Positions 9,954-18,110 are shown, counted from the first letter of the stretch. The stretch is DNA of 21,050 nt from Ravibacter sp964562455 (GCA_964562455.1 CAZLTN010000095.1:1-21050), one strand, 5' to 3'. The notes: a model not told the origin generated them from the letters alone. A program made the numbers and translations.

Positions 9954-10000
9954 TTTTGCCTGGATTGCCGCGGTTGAAACCGGAGGCAATTCAGGCAAAA
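9954..10000. terminator. Bidirectional rho-independent terminator between convergent genes
   Basis: TTTTGCCTGGATTGCC (9954-9969) pairs with GGCAATTCAGGCAAAA (9985-10000) with one G-T wobble. The inner CGGT/ACCG continues the stem around a TGAA loop. T runs follow on one strand and A runs on the other, so it can stop transcripts from both sides. The TGA stop of the AraC-family gene (9991-9993 on the minus strand) lies inside the stem. Confidence 0.88.
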
Positions 10001-10917
10001 ACATTTTCAAACAAATATTTCTTCCGGTATTCTACCGGGGTGAGCCCCGTGATGCGCTTGAAATGACCGAAAAAGTTCGACCTGTTGTTGAACCCGCATT
10101 CGAAGCATATCGCCTCCGTTGTGGCATCCTGGTCCTCGATCAGCAGCCTTTTGGCATGGCTGATCCTCACTTCGGTAAGAAAATCGTAGAAGGTCTTCTT
10201 AGCCATTATTTTGAAATACCGGCAAAAGGAAGTCTGGCTGAGGTTTGCCACCGATGCAATTTCCTCCAAAGTAACAGGCTGCTGGTAGTTTTCCATCACG
10301 TAGCGGTATACCTTTCCTATACGTTCGATGTCTACCTTTTTAGATTCGCTTTTCCAGGGCGCCGACGCGATGCATTCCGTCTCCTGACTTTTTGCCAGAA
10401 CTTCGAGCATCGACATAATCAGCACCACTCTTCCGAATGCGTCGGCATGTACCGACTCGTACATGAGCCGTACGATCTTTTCTTTTGCATGACCATAGAT
10501 AACAAGACCGAGCCGGGCTTTATCGTAGACTTTCAGCAACGACGCGGCTTCCCGCATTTTAAGAAAGTCTTTCCCTAAAAAATCAGGAAGGAACTGCACT
10601 ACTACCGCCTCTGCCGTAATACTCGGGTCGCGACGGAAATACGCTTCGTTGCAGCGCCACATATGCGGCAGGCCTTCTCCGAGCAGCAGGAGCTCTCCCT
10701 CATTAAAATTGCTGATATTATCTCCTACAAAACGTACTCCTGCTCCGCGTACTATATAGTGGAACTCAAGCTCAGGGTGGTAATGCCAAACCGTCCCGAA
10801 ATTCGGCAGGGTATGATGCCTCGAGAGGTGGGCACTTTGTACGTCGCGCGGTACTATGTGGAAGTGAGGTTTCATTTTTCCTTTCAGGTCTGCGGCAACA
10901 CAATCTTTTTCATGCAA
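9991..10917 (-). CDS. AraC-family transcriptional regulator with cupin sensor domain
   Basis: This 308-aa protein has an N-terminal cupin-like ligand domain (about 35-110; HYHPELEFHYIVRGAGVRFV then EGELLLLGEGLPHMWRC) and a C-terminal pair of helix-turn-helix motifs (about 205-302; TLEEIASVANLSQTSFCRYF and AICFECGFNNRSNFFGHFKR, ending GLTPVEYRKKY), the standard AraC/XylS DNA-binding module. It probably senses a sugar or metabolite and activates a nearby uptake operon; the convergent SusCD operon is the closest candidate, but this is inference. A second start, ATG at 10875 (MKPHFHIV), has AAAGGA a few bases upstream and resembles the usual start of this subfamily as I remember it, so the true protein may be 294 aa. 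The upstream start has AAGGAG about 15 bp away. Confidence 0.93.
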   Translation of the reverse strand: MHEKDCVAADLKGKMKPHFHIVPRDVQSAHLSRHHTLPNFGTVWHYHPELEFHYIVRGAGVRFVGDNISNFNEGELLLLGEGLPHMWRCNEAYFRRDPSITAEAVVVQFLPDFLGKDFLKMREAASLLKVYDKARLGLVIYGHAKEKIVRLMYESVHADAFGRVVLIMSMLEVLAKSQETECIASAPWKSESKKVDIERIGKVYRYVMENYQQPVTLEEIASVANLSQTSFCRYFKIMAKKTFYDFLTEVRISHAKRLLIEDQDATTEAICFECGFNNRSNFFGHFKRITGLTPVEYRKKYLFENVFA

Positions 10918-11185
10918 TTTTACAATTTCTCCTTGGAATTGGCAAATACACTCCTCCTTTGAAAATACCTGGAATAGATATACTGGGGACGGGAAAAGCC
11001 GGGCATAAAGCCTGGAATGGCGATATCACATAAGCCGGCCATATTCGCACCGGCTGTTTTTTGATAACTTCCTGTACAAAACCGGTAAGATTCAATACCA
11101 TGTAGGTGTAAAAAATTAAATATTTTCAGTACAAAATACCAGATGCGACCTATTATATAGATAAACCAATCGTTTTTGCCTCTGC
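10918..11185. other. Divergent intergenic region between AraC-family gene and ECF sigma gene
   Basis: These 268 bp should hold the promoters of two divergent genes. I see no good TAnnTTTG match on either strand. A terminator-like hairpin (11033-11062) is present, and the stretch just before the sigma gene (about 11101-11165) is AT-rich. No convincing ORF is present. Confidence 0.5.
11033..11062 (+). terminator. Terminator-like hairpin without an obvious upstream plus-strand gene
   Basis: AGCCGG (11033-11038) pairs with CCGGCT (11050-11055) around an 11-nt loop, followed by G and six T (11057-11062). On the opposite strand no T run follows the stem, so it is oriented for plus-strand transcripts. 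The gene to its left is on the minus strand, so it has no obvious client; a small RNA or an attenuated sigma-gene leader are possible. Confidence 0.6.
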
Positions 11186-11752
11186 ATGCATAACCCCGTT
11201 GAAATAACAGAGCTCTGGACCGCCTTCCGCAAAGGAGACAAAGGAGCTTTTAACAGTTTGACGATACTATTTTACCCCACGCTTTATAACTATGGCACCA
11301 AGCTTACGCGGGATTATACGCTCGTCGAAGATTGTATCCAGGACCTTTTCCTGGATCTCTGGCGCAGGCGGATGTACCTGGGAGAAACCGAGCATGTCAA
11401 ATTTTATCTTTTGAAATCGCTGCGAAGGAAGGTATACGCAGAAAGGAAAAGCAAGGATAAATGGCTTCTACAGGATTGGGAACATACGGACATGATAGAA
11501 TTTAACGGCGAATTTTCGGTAGAATCGATAATCATCGAATCGGAATCTGCCGAAATCAACATCAAAAAGCTGCGACAGGTGCTGGGTGGCCTGAGCAAAC
11601 GGCAACGGGAAGCTATTTACCTGAAGTTTTACCAGGAAATGGACAATGAGCAGATATCAAAAATGATGTCGATCAACTACCAATCGGTCCGGAACCTTGT
11701 ACATACTGCCATAAAAGCGCTACAGGATGCATGGTTTACGGGTAAAGAATAA
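11186..11752 (+). CDS. ECF-family RNA polymerase sigma factor (FecI-like)
   Basis: This 188-aa protein has the length and layout of a Bacteroidetes ECF sigma factor. Region 2 spans about residues 22-90 (YPTLYNYGTKLTRDYTLVED then CIQDLFLDLWRRR, which contacts core polymerase and the -10 element). Region 4 spans about 132-185 (LSKRQREAIYLKFYQEMDNE then QISKMMSINYQSVRNLVHTA, the -35-binding helix-turn-helix). A FecR-like anti-sigma gene follows after about 148 bp, and a SusC with an STN domain comes next. This gene order supports control by a trans-envelope signal and a role in transcribing the downstream uptake operon. The ATG at 11186 is the first in frame with the conserved region and has no clear Shine-Dalgarno sequence. 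Confidence 0.95.
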   Translation: MHNPVEITELWTAFRKGDKGAFNSLTILFYPTLYNYGTKLTRDYTLVEDCIQDLFLDLWRRRMYLGETEHVKFYLLKSLRRKVYAERKSKDKWLLQDWEHTDMIEFNGEFSVESIIIESESAEINIKKLRQVLGGLSKRQREAIYLKFYQEMDNEQISKMMSINYQSVRNLVHTAIKALQDAWFTGKE

Positions 11753-11900
11753 TTTTTCTATAAAAAATTCAGTACACCTCATGAATATCCCCCTATTTCA
11801 TTAAAGGAGCCTTCGAAAATATAGTGCGGGAGCACCCGGATGGGATCGTCCGACGCGTAGAAATTCCCCCCGAACCCCGATTTAAAACCGATTGCATAAT

Positions 11901-12980
11901 ATGAGCGACAACATTTCGACGATAGAAGACCTGGTGCTGAACGATTACTTCCGCAAATGGGTACAGGGCCGGCTGCCGGCAGAGGATACCTATTGGGAAA
12001 CCTGGCTGGCGGAAGTTCCGGAACGCGCGGAAATGGTAATTCAGGCGAAGTATATCATAGAAGCATTCCGTATGGAGCATGAGGTTTTAGGTGAGCGGCG
12101 GTTAAAGGAAAACGTCGGGAAAATTATGACCGGGGTAGAAAAAGAAAACGGGCGGGAAAGATATCCTTTTGTATCTCTCGCCTGGAAGGTCGCCGCCATG
12201 ATCGCACTGACCGCAGCCATGTTCTGGTACTTTGCCCGGGAAAATGAGCACACGCCATACGATACCATGGTGGAGGCGAAAGGGATGAAAACGATCGAGA
12301 AGATCAACAACGCCGGTACCCCCCTTATCGTCAGCCTCAGCGACGGATCGTCGATTACGCTGCAGCCCGGCAGCAAGCTGAGCTATCCTGAAGAATTTGA
12401 CCGCGATAAACGCGAGGTGATACTTTCGGGCGAAGGCTTTTTTGATGTTGCCCGTGACCCTGAACGTCCCTTCCGGGTGTACGCGGGCGAGATCGTGACG
12501 AAGGTACTTGGAACAAGCTTTCATGTAAGAGCTTATGAAAAGGATGCCGATATTACCGTGAAAGTAGTGACCGGTAAAGTTTCCGTGCTGACTTCGAAGC
12601 TGACAAAGGAAAGACGCGGGGCGGGCGAACCGGCTGATGGACTTATCCTGACGCCCAACCAGATGGCCGTGTATGCCCGCAGCCCGGAAAAGCTGACGCG
12701 CACGCTGGTGGAAAATCCCGGCATTATCAAAAGCTCCGCGAAAAAGTCGAGCGACTACAATTTTGAAGATACGCCTGTGCCTCTGGTCTTCCGGGCCCTG
12801 GAAGAAGGGTATGGCGTTACTATAGTATACAATACCGAGCAGCTTGCCGGATGCACAGTCACCGCGCCGCTGGAAAACGAAAACCTGTACGAAAAGCTCG
12901 ATATGATCTGTAAGGTGATACGTGCCGGTTATGAAATAGTCGATGCGCAGGTGGTGATCACCAGCAAGGGCTGCCTGTAG
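11901..12980 (+). CDS. FecR-like anti-sigma factor
   Basis: This single-pass inner-membrane protein holds the ECF sigma factor inactive and transmits a signal from the outer-membrane receptor. The ATG at 11901 gives 359 aa; the frame extends to a TTG at 11892 but the ATG is preferred. Residues 1-85 form the cytoplasmic anti-sigma part (DYFRKWVQGRLPAEDTYWET). A transmembrane helix lies at about 91-111 (VSLAWKVAAMIALTAAMFWY). The periplasmic FecR domain lies at about 122-235 (SLSDGSSITLQPGSKLSYPE, then GEGFFDVARDPERPFRV and VLGTSFHVRAY). A C-terminal DUF4974-like domain lies at about 287-355 (NFEDTPVPLVFRALEEGYGV), which in this family contacts the receptor STN domain. The stop codon abuts a perfect palindrome at 12980. 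Confidence 0.95.
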   Translation: MSDNISTIEDLVLNDYFRKWVQGRLPAEDTYWETWLAEVPERAEMVIQAKYIIEAFRMEHEVLGERRLKENVGKIMTGVEKENGRERYPFVSLAWKVAAMIALTAAMFWYFARENEHTPYDTMVEAKGMKTIEKINNAGTPLIVSLSDGSSITLQPGSKLSYPEEFDRDKREVILSGEGFFDVARDPERPFRVYAGEIVTKVLGTSFHVRAYEKDADITVKVVTGKVSVLTSKLTKERRGAGEPADGLILTPNQMAVYARSPEKLTRTLVENPGIIKSSAKKSSDYNFEDTPVPLVFRALEEGYGVTIVYNTEQLAGCTVTAPLENENLYEKLDMICKVIRAGYEIVDAQVVITSKGCL

Positions 12981-13001
12981 ATCCCGACGGCCGTCGGGAT
13001 C
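12980..13001. repeat. Perfect 22-bp palindrome (half-site GATCCCGACGG), copy A
   Basis: GATCCCGACGG is followed directly by its reverse complement, with no loop. It begins on the last base of the FecR stop codon. A second hairpin, CCGCC-AAC-GGCGG (13001-13013), follows at once. A 20-bp version of the same palindrome occurs at 13113-13132. There is no T run, so it is not a typical terminator; it looks like a REP-like dispersed element or a binding site. Confidence 0.9.
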
Positions 13002-13011
13002 CGCCAACGGC

Positions 13012-13101
13012 GGTGGTAGATACCCCATCGGCAGGTGGTAGATACCCATCGGCAGGTGGTAGATACCCATCGGCGGTGGTAGATACCCATCGGCAGGTGG
13101 T
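13012..13101. repeat. Short tandem repeat array, about 4.3 units of 20-22 bp
   Basis: The core unit is GGTGGTAGATACCCATCGGC. The copies are 13012-13033 (extra C and A), 13034-13054 (+A), 13055-13074 (exact core), 13075-13095 (+A), and a partial GGTGGT at 13096-13101. Each unit contains the small inverted repeat GGTA-GA-TACC. The unit length varies by single bases, so any translation is out of frame between units. It lies between two copies of the same palindrome. Confidence 0.92.
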
Positions 13102-13112
13102 TTCGTGGGTGA

Positions 13113-13132
13113 ATCCCGACGGCCGTCGGGAT
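13113..13132. repeat. Perfect 20-bp palindrome (half-site ATCCCGACGG), copy B
   Basis: This has the same core as the palindrome at 12980-13001, lacking only the outermost base pair. The two copies bracket the tandem repeat array, 111 bp apart. Confidence 0.9.
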
Positions 13133-13199
13133 CTACAAAAACATCATTTAAACAAAACCCGATACCTAATTATGAAACACATTTTCTAATCATCCGAAT

Positions 13200-13236
13200 C
13201 AAAAAAAGGCCTGCGATGCCGTCACATCACAGACCT
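13200..13236 (-). terminator. Minus-strand terminator-like hairpin
   Basis: Read on the minus strand, AGGTCTGTGATG pairs with CATCGCAGGCCT using two G-U wobbles around a 6-nt loop, followed by a run of seven T (13207 to 13201). On the plus strand the same wobbles become C-A mismatches, so the structure favours minus-strand RNA. No minus-strand gene lies upstream of it. Confidence 0.55.
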
Positions 13237-13257
13237 CTGAAATCCCTGAATCTGAAA

Positions 13258-13286
13258 GAGACCGACACGCCTGTCTGGCGTGTCTC
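13258..13286 (+). other. Bulged hairpin in the SusC leader
   Basis: CACGCC (13266-13271) pairs with GGCGTG (13277-13282) around a TGTCT loop, and GAGA (13258-13261) pairs with TCTC (13283-13286) across a 4-nt bulge. A run of T (13304-13310) follows 17 bp later, too far for a classical terminator. It sits 45 bp before the SusC start and could influence translation or attenuation. Confidence 0.45.
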
Positions 13287-13331
13287 AGGGGAGCATTTGT
13301 CGATTTTTTTCAACAAAACCCAAGCAAGTTT

Positions 13332-16300
13332 ATGAAAATAACCTTATTAAATCCAGCCTTTTGGCTGAAAGTCATGCGAATATCTTGTGTCCAGATGATC
13401 CTGCTGCTGGTATGTGCCGGGATGTCGCTGGCCGCCGACATAGAAGCGCAGGTATTAGAAAAGCTGGTTTCTCTGAACGTAGAAGATCAGGAAATCGGGA
13501 AAACATTGCGCGAAATCGAAAAGCAGGCCGCCGTCAAGTTTGTATTCAGTCCGCAGGTTATCAGGGCCGGACAGAAGATCAATGTAAGGTCACGGCAGGA
13601 AAAGCTCGGAGAGCTGCTCGACAAAATGCTGGCTCCGCTGGGCATACGGTACGAAGTATCGGGCAAGTATATTTTGCTGACTGACGACAGGAAATCGCAG
13701 GAGCACCGGGAAGAAAGCAGCCTCCGCATGTTCGCGACCGATCCCGACCGGAATGTCAGGGGAAAGGTTTCGGACGAAAAAGGGGAACCCCTGCCGGGGG
13801 TGAACATTATCCTGAAAGGTACCCAGCGGGGTACTACTTCAGGAGCAGACGGAAGCTTTGAGCTTACCGTTCCGGATGGCGAAAACAATATCCTGACTTT
13901 CTCATTCGTAGGATACCTGACGCGGGAGATCGAAGTAGGAACGAGGAAAATTGGGGATATCAGCCTGGAGGAAGATGAGAAAAGCCTGGAAGAAGTAGTG
14001 GTGATCGGTTACGGAGTAGTGAAGAAGAGCGATCTGACAGGATCAGTTTCATCTATTAAGGCCGAAGAGATCAACGCATTCCCCGCTGCGAATGTGATGC
14101 AGGCGTTGTCAGGCCGCGCTTCGGGCGTACAGGTAAAGCAGAATACAGGCGCTCCGGGAGCGGCCGTCAGCGTGAGGATCAGGGGAACCAACTCCATCCA
14201 GGGGAGCAACGAGCCATTGTACGTAATCGACGGTTTCCCGGTAAACGGCACCCCGCTTATGCTGAATAACGCCGACATCGAAAGTATCGAAATACTGAAA
14301 GACGCTTCTGCAGTGGCCATTTACGGCTCGAGAGGGGCAAACGGTGTGGTGCTCATTACTACGAAATCGGGCAAAGAAGGCACCACGAGGGTAGACTATG
14401 AATCCAGCTACGGAACTCAGAAATTAAGAAAGAAGCTCGATTTGATGAATGCACGTGAATATGCCTTGTTTTATAATCTTCAAAGAGAAAATGACGGACA
14501 GGGCCCCTATTTTACCCAGGATCAGATCAACGGCTTCGGAGAAGGGTTTGACTGGCAGGATTTTGTATACCGGAGCGCCCCCATCCAGAATCATTCACTG
14601 AACATCAGCGGAGGAACAGCCAAAACCCGGTTTTCAATTTCGGGAAGCGTTTTCGGTCAGGAGGGGATTATCAGGGGAAGCGACTATAACCGGTATTCGC
14701 TACGGACTAATATTACCCACCAGATAAGCCGGAAACTTAGCGCCAACTTTACAACGGCCCTTTCTCGGAATAAGACTTCCAGGCAGAATTCTGAAGGAGG
14801 CCGCTTCGGGGTTTCTCTGATCAGCGCTTCGCTGGTGATCCCGCCCACTCTCACTCCCTATAACGACGACGGCTCCTACAGGGTGCTTTCTACAGCTTAT
14901 CCCTTTGTTTCTGAAGGCCTGACAAACCCTTTGAACTTTATCAACGAGATAAAGGATGAGACTGTTTCCAACAAAGTGCTCGCAAGCGCGTCATTGTCTT
15001 ATGAGCCTTTAAAAGGATTGATTTTCAAGGTACACGGAGGGATAGAAAACAGTGACGACAGGAATGACTACTACCAGACTTTAAACTATTTCAACTCACA
15101 GGGAAGCGCCAGTGTATCGACAAACCAGTTTGTAAGCCTGCTTAACGAAAATACGGTCAGCTATAATAAAACCTTTGGAAGAAAGCATACGATCGCGGCA
15201 ATAGGAGGTTTTACTTACCAGGATTTCCTGAGCACGTCGCTGCGCGGCGCAGGCAACGGCTTCCTTAGCGACGCAACCGAGAGCTATAACCTGGGAGCAG
15301 CAGCGGTACCGGGTATTCCCGGATCGGGATATTCGAAATCAGTACTTCTGTCTTATCTGGGACGATTGAACTACAGTTTTGACAACCGGGTACTGGCGAC
15401 TGTCAGCTTCCGCTCGGACGGGTCTTCAAAATACAGCGAGGGAAACAAGTGGGGCTTTTTCCCGTCGGGCGCGGTGGCGTGGAAACTGAAAGAAGAAGCT
15501 TTTCTTAAAGACAATACTTTTATTTCAGATCTGAAAATCCGGGCCAGTTGGGGCAGGACCGGCTCACAGGCAATTAATGCGTATGCTACCCTCAATCAGC
15601 TCGTAGCGGGCAAAAGAGTATTCGGCAATTCTTTGTACAATACGTTTGCACCCAGCACGCTTCTTCCCGGCAACCTGAAATGGGAAACAACAGAGCAGAC
15701 CGATATAGGGGTAGACTTCGCCTTCTTTCAAAATCGTCTCCGGGTAACAGCCGACTACTATAACAAAAACACGAAAGACCTTCTCAATACGGTACAATTG
15801 CCATCGTCTATGGGATTCACGAGCACAATTCGTAACGTGGGGCAGATACAGAACAAAGGAGTCGAATTTTCAGCGGATGCTGCGGTATTCGGAGGACCAT
15901 TCAAATGGGACCTGAGTGGAAACATCGCCTTTAACCGGTCGAAAGTGGTAAAATTATATGGCGGACAGCAGATCCTGGGGAGCCGGATCGATATGCTGAT
16001 TTTTGCTGACGATGTAACGCTTTTGAAAGAAGGTGAGCCCATGGGTGTTTTTTATGGCTACCTGGAAAATGGCTATGATGAAAACGGCCGGATAAAATAC
16101 AAGGATCTCAATAACGACGGTGCAATCAGCGCAAGTGACAAAACCATACTGGGAGATCCCAACCCTAAATTTATCTACGGGCTCAACTCTTTTATGTCTT
16201 TTAAAGGGTTCGATCTTACAATGTTCTTCCAGGGTTCTCATGGGAATGACCTGGTGAATGTAAGCGGAGTAGGCAATACGTTGCACTACGGCTATGGCAA

Positions 16301-16655
16301 TAACATGCTGAAAGAGGTATTCTATGACCATTGGACGCCTGAAAATACAACAGCAAAATATCCCAGGATAAGCCGCTCACAAACGTTGTACTTCTCAAAC
16401 CGCTTCATAGAAAACGGGGCCTTCCTGAGGCTCAGGAATATTGAACTGGGCTATACGATACCTTTAAACGTATCATGGATCCGTAATGCCAAAGTATACA
16501 TAAGCGGACAGAATTTACTGACACTGACCAAATATTCCTGGTGGGATCCGGAAGTGAATTCTATGGGAGGATCCAACTCTATTTCACAGGGGATCGACTT
16601 TTCGACCTATCCCACGGCTAAGACTTATCTCGCAGGAATCCGGCTTGGTTTTTAG
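13332..16655 (+). CDS. SusC/RagA-like TonB-dependent receptor/transducer with STN domain
   Basis: This 1107-aa protein is larger than the second SusC here because it adds a signalling domain. In order: a signal peptide (about 1-35, core QMILLLVCAGMSLAA); an STN domain (about 43-118; EKLVSLNVEDQEIGKTLREI ... YEVSGKYILLTD), the periplasmic module that talks to FecR proteins; a CarboxypepD_reg-like domain (about 142-213; GKVSDEKGEPLPGVNIILKG); a TonB-box-like EEVVVIGYG (220-228); a plug with LYVIDGFPVNG and IESIEILKDASAVAIYGSRG; and the barrel to the C-terminal AGIRLGF. The sigma/FecR pair directly upstream and the SusD 30 bp downstream make this the sensing receptor of a glycan-uptake operon: it imports the ligand and also reports it. 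The ATG is at 13332 without a clear Shine-Dalgarno sequence. Confidence 0.96.
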   Translation: MKITLLNPAFWLKVMRISCVQMILLLVCAGMSLAADIEAQVLEKLVSLNVEDQEIGKTLREIEKQAAVKFVFSPQVIRAGQKINVRSRQEKLGELLDKMLAPLGIRYEVSGKYILLTDDRKSQEHREESSLRMFATDPDRNVRGKVSDEKGEPLPGVNIILKGTQRGTTSGADGSFELTVPDGENNILTFSFVGYLTREIEVGTRKIGDISLEEDEKSLEEVVVIGYGVVKKSDLTGSVSSIKAEEINAFPAANVMQALSGRASGVQVKQNTGAPGAAVSVRIRGTNSIQGSNEPLYVIDGFPVNGTPLMLNNADIESIEILKDASAVAIYGSRGANGVVLITTKSGKEGTTRVDYESSYGTQKLRKKLDLMNAREYALFYNLQRENDGQGPYFTQDQINGFGEGFDWQDFVYRSAPIQNHSLNISGGTAKTRFSISGSVFGQEGIIRGSDYNRYSLRTNITHQISRKLSANFTTALSRNKTSRQNSEGGRFGVSLISASLVIPPTLTPYNDDGSYRVLSTAYPFVSEGLTNPLNFINEIKDETVSNKVLASASLSYEPLKGLIFKVHGGIENSDDRNDYYQTLNYFNSQGSASVSTNQFVSLLNENTVSYNKTFGRKHTIAAIGGFTYQDFLSTSLRGAGNGFLSDATESYNLGAAAVPGIPGSGYSKSVLLSYLGRLNYSFDNRVLATVSFRSDGSSKYSEGNKWGFFPSGAVAWKLKEEAFLKDNTFISDLKIRASWGRTGSQAINAYATLNQLVAGKRVFGNSLYNTFAPSTLLPGNLKWETTEQTDIGVDFAFFQNRLRVTADYYNKNTKDLLNTVQLPSSMGFTSTIRNVGQIQNKGVEFSADAAVFGGPFKWDLSGNIAFNRSKVVKLYGGQQILGSRIDMLIFADDVTLLKEGEPMGVFYGYLENGYDENGRIKYKDLNNDGAISASDKTILGDPNPKFIYGLNSFMSFKGFDLTMFFQGSHGNDLVNVSGVGNTLHYGYGNNMLKEVFYDHWTPENTTAKYPRISRSQTLYFSNRFIENGAFLRLRNIELGYTIPLNVSWIRNAKVYISGQNLLTLTKYSWWDPEVNSMGGSNSISQGIDFSTYPTAKTYLAGIRLGF

Positions 16656-16685
16656 ATTTTGCTCACCTCATAGCTCAAACTTTAT

Positions 16686-18110
16686 ATGAAAATATTTGCA
16701 AGGAGTATCAGTCTGCTGATATTGATCAGTTCCTGCAGTGATCTGCTGGTTGAGAAACCGAAATCCATTGCGGTTGAAACGTTCTACAACACACCGGGAG
16801 AGGTAAATGCAGCAATAGCGGCTATTTATAGCCCGTTGAGCAGTCCTGTGTTTGCGGCGGAATATATAGCACTTCTCGAATGTTTTACCGACTATCACCA
16901 GGGCAGGGCCAGTTGGGCGCCTAACAGCGATTTCGAGGGCCTGAACGGAACGAATATTACCCGGGCCGCTACCCATTGGGGCGGGTTTTACTTATCGGTC
17001 CGTAACGCCAACCTGGTCATAGCGAACGTACCGAACGGCAAGAACCTGAGTGAACAGGTAAAGGCGGCCTTTATTGCCGAAGCGCGCTTCCTCCGCGCCC
17101 TGTCTTACTTTCACCTGGTAAGGAACTGGGGGGGCGTAGTACTCAGGACTGAAAAAAATATAAACGAGCCCGATGTTCCCAGAAGCTCTGTAAGTGAGGT
17201 TTATGATCTTATAAAAGAAGATCTTTTGTTTGCGGAAGCCAATTTGCCTGACAACGCCTCTGTGGCGGGCAGGGCAACCAGGTGGGCTGCCAAAACTCTC
17301 CTGGCGGATGTTTATTTTTACCTGGGAAATCACCCCGATGCTACTGCAAAAGCAAATGAAGTCATTCAGTCCGGGAAACATACACTGATCGAGGTATCGG
17401 CTGCAGACGATTTCACCAAGCTATTCGGCGCCGACGTAGTTTCCAGCCCGGAAGAGATTTTTTATATCAAATATTCTCAGGAACAGCAATGGAACTACCC
17501 GCTTTACACCCACGGAGTAGGAACTCCTTATATCGTTGCAGCGGGCTATATGGCCCTCTACAGCACGGAAAACAATTTTGTTTACGCAAACTGGGACAAA
17601 AAAGACCTGCGGAAAGAATACGGGTGGTATAAATGGGAATTCGGGCTCGGATCGAATACTATCTTAAATAAAAAATTCTCGGACCCGTCGAGCCCGCAAC
17701 GCCGGAATGACTACCCGCTTTATCGCTACGCCGATGTGCTCCTTTTGTTTGCAGAGGCTTCGTGTGAAGCGGCAGGCAAGCCTACTGAAGACGCCTTGAA
17801 AGCTCTTAACCAGGTTCACCGGCGTGCCTACGGGTATCCGAGCGCTCAGCCTTCGCCGGTCGATTTCAAGCTTTCTGACTATGACAAGGACGCATTCATC
17901 GAACTGGTAAGAAAGGAACGCGGCTATGAAACACAATCGGAGGGTAAGCGGTGGCTTGATTTGAAGAGAACCGGAAAAGCCGGTGAATACATCAAGGCGG
18001 CAACCGGAAAGAATATCGCGGAAAAGCACTACCTGTTACCCATACCGGTTTCGGAGATTAATTATAACCTGGCGCTGGACCCGGTAAAAGACCAAAACCC
18101 CGGCTACTGA
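16686..18110 (+). CDS. SusD/RagB-like surface lipoprotein
   Basis: This 474-aa protein is the surface glycan-binding partner of the STN-type SusC 30 bp upstream. The N-terminal signal peptide ends in lipobox L-I-S-S-C (lipid Cys at 17), followed by an acidic residue (CSDLLVEKP). The SusD_N-like part contains the conserved helix AEARFLRALSYFHLVRNWGG (about 137-156) and the loop PRSSVSEVYDLIKEDL. The C-terminal RagB/SusD part has YPLYRYADVLLLFAEASCEA (about 340-359), a helix typical of the family, and RKERGYETQSEGKRWLDLKR near the end, closing with ALDPVKDQNPGY. The length is normal. The next gene starts 28 bp downstream on the same strand, consistent with one operon. Confidence 0.95.
   Translation: MKIFARSISLLILISSCSDLLVEKPKSIAVETFYNTPGEVNAAIAAIYSPLSSPVFAAEYIALLECFTDYHQGRASWAPNSDFEGLNGTNITRAATHWGGFYLSVRNANLVIANVPNGKNLSEQVKAAFIAEARFLRALSYFHLVRNWGGVVLRTEKNINEPDVPRSSVSEVYDLIKEDLLFAEANLPDNASVAGRATRWAAKTLLADVYFYLGNHPDATAKANEVIQSGKHTLIEVSAADDFTKLFGADVVSSPEEIFYIKYSQEQQWNYPLYTHGVGTPYIVAAGYMALYSTENNFVYANWDKKDLRKEYGWYKWEFGLGSNTILNKKFSDPSSPQRRNDYPLYRYADVLLLFAEASCEAAGKPTEDALKALNQVHRRAYGYPSAQPSPVDFKLSDYDKDAFIELVRKERGYETQSEGKRWLDLKRTGKAGEYIKAATGKNIAEKHYLLPIPVSEINYNLALDPVKDQNPGY

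Larger units (their letters stand above)
13133..13331 (+). promoter_or_regulatory. Leader region of the STN-type SusC operon
   Basis: No convincing gene lies between the repeat array and the SusC start. The stretch is AT-rich at 13133-13206 and then carries two hairpins (13200-13236 and 13258-13286). It should contain the promoter recognised by the adjacent ECF sigma factor, but I cannot identify its motif. No TAnnTTTG match was seen. Confidence 0.4.

Noticed and set aside
12980..13013. Palindrome as a rho-independent terminator of the FecR gene
   Set aside because: The stem is strong but has no loop-forming bases and no T run after it on either strand.
12102..13070. Long minus-strand ORF (322 codons) with repeated MGIYHLP-like start
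   Set aside because: It is antisense to the well-supported FecR gene, and its repeated start is simply the tandem repeat array read in one frame.
13012..13101. Possible CRISPR array
   Set aside because: The units are directly adjacent without unique spacers and there are no cas genes.
13105..13335. Small plus-strand ORF in the SusC leader
   Set aside because: It begins in the palindrome/repeat region, crosses two hairpins and overlaps the SusC start; the peptide has no recognisable feature.
13280..13684. 134-codon ORF overlapping the SusC 5' end
   Set aside because: It lies in a different frame over the signal peptide and STN domain, which are clearly the coding frame.
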